From Actinomycetes bacterium (GTDB taxonomy: Bacteria > Actinomycetota > Acidimicrobiia > Acidimicrobiales > RAAP-2): a stretch of 64,000 nt of DNA. A model generated the notes under the pieces. It saw only the letters and a list, made by a program, of their open reading frames with translations. It made no database searches and had not been told where the DNA came from. Below, in pieces: positions 63,504-64,000 of the stretch. The translations under genes were made by a program, and so were the position numbers. The stretch spans positions 159,331-223,330 of the forward strand of contig JAJYEQ010000001.1 in assembly GCA_021785695.1 (NCBI GenBank), given 5' to 3'. The stretch's first letter is position 1, and each line of letters begins with the position of its first letter.

Positions 63504-63509
63504 TACTAT
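63504..63509 (+). promoter_or_regulatory. -10 box of the leaderless 3-hydroxyacyl-CoA dehydrogenase gene
   Basis: TACTAT ends six bases before the ATG at 63516. Confidence 0.5.
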
Positions 63510-63515
63510 CCAGCA

Positions 63516-64000
63516 ATGAACTTCCGAACCGTGGGGGTCGTCGGGTCGGGCATCATGGCGGCGGGCATCGCCGAGGTCGTGGCTGCCGGCGGCGCGGAGG
63601 TGATCGTGCGGGGACGGCGCGCACCGGCCGGCGATACGCTGCTCGCCGTGGTGGAGCGCTCCCTGGCCCGCCAGGTGGCGCGCTCCACGAGGGAGGACGA
63701 CGAGGCCGCCGCCATCCGCGGCCGGATCCGGGTCACCACCGAGATCGAGGACCTGGCGGGGTGCGATCTGGTGATCGAGTCGGTCGTCGAGGACCTCGAC
63801 GTCAAGCGGGTGCTCTTTTCCGAGCTCGACGACGTGACGCGTCCCGGAGCGATCCTGGCCACCAACACCTCGACCCTGTCGGTGATCGACCTGGCCGTCC
63901 AGACGAGCCGGCCCGAGCTGGTGTGCGGCATCCACTTCTTCAACCCCGCCCCGGCCATGGCGCTGGTCGAGGTGGTGCGGCCACTGACGTCCTCGGACGA
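63516..64000 (+). CDS. 3-hydroxyacyl-CoA (3-hydroxybutyryl-CoA) dehydrogenase, N-terminal part (cut by window edge)
   Basis: 161 codons, open to the window end. My translation begins MNFRTVGVVGSGIMAAGIAE, an NAD-binding GxGxxxxG motif. VIESVVEDLDVKRVLFSEL, NTSTLSV and CGIHFFNPAPAMALVEVV follow, with the catalytic His in the last motif and Ser in the second. It fits the fatty-acid or butyryl-CoA family; the C-terminal domain is outside the window. Confidence 0.93.
   Translation, partial: MNFRTVGVVGSGIMAAGIAEVVAAGGAEVIVRGRRAPAGDTLLAVVERSLARQVARSTREDDEAAAIRGRIRVTTEIEDLAGCDLVIESVVEDLDVKRVLFSELDDVTRPGAILATNTSTLSVIDLAVQTSRPELVCGIHFFNPAPAMALVEVVRPLTSSD

Overview
This window is a GC-rich (roughly 70 percent) bacterial chromosome segment dominated by translation and transcription genes. 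The gene set fits an actinomycete: SD-led operons mixed with apparently leaderless genes, a DevS/DevR-like two-component pair, an MptB-like mannosyltransferase, four-cysteine S14 and S4, and a tRNA-Thr/tRNA-Met/rpmG/tRNA-Trp/secE/nusG run. A lineage outside the mycobacteria and streptomycetes, such as Acidimicrobiia, is my inference from general gene style and is not proven by the sequence. No mobile element, CRISPR array, rRNA or phage gene was seen.

Layout. Positions 1-7443 (minus) hold the tail of a long minus-strand run: rplM-rpsI, glmM, glmS, acpS, alr, a family 4 uracil-DNA glycosylase, tsaE, tsaB and the start of rimI. Positions 7524-12763 (minus) are accessory: an M13 metallopeptidase, an amino-acid permease and a secreted protein of unknown function next to a 599-base gene-free stretch. 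Positions 12881-16831 (minus) are the alpha operon (infA, rpmJ, rpsM, rpsK, rpsD, rpoA, rplQ, truA). Positions 16997-19866 carry four plus-strand genes (flavin-barrel protein, GAF histidine kinase, NarL-type regulator, BtuF-like protein) placed between map and infA. Positions 19853-36525 (minus) are the str, S10 and spc clusters from rpsL to secY-adk-map. Positions 36619-48233 (minus) are rpoC, rpoB, rplL, rplJ, rplA, rplK, nusG and secE, preceded by tRNA genes and rpmG up to 48725. Positions 48809-64000 are a mosaic of small, mostly single-gene units: acetyltransferase, mannosyltransferase, tRNA-Tyr, YajQ, GtrA, thioesterase, DinB-like protein, citrate synthase, RmuC, PhoU-like protein, TMEM175-like channel, lysC-asd, two cyclophilins, a truncated regulator beside a PspC protein, and a partial 3-hydroxyacyl-CoA dehydrogenase.

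How it works together. The ribosomal and polymerase genes form tightly coupled minus-strand operons with many start/stop overlaps. Promoters sit right at the ends of the preceding genes. Several share a -35 TTGnnn, an 18-bp spacer and a -10 TAGnnT (before rplM, rplJ, rplC, rpsL and rpoB). Three leaders look structured: an L10-type leader before rplJ, a two-promoter leader before rpoB, and a four-hairpin leader before rplC that I cannot assign to a known family and regard as the best candidate for something undescribed. Most single genes instead have a -10 box exactly 6-8 bases before the start codon and no Shine-Dalgarno, which indicates leaderless mRNAs. Ribosomal protein S12 carries arginine at residue 88, where lysine is normal, which suggests natural streptomycin resistance.
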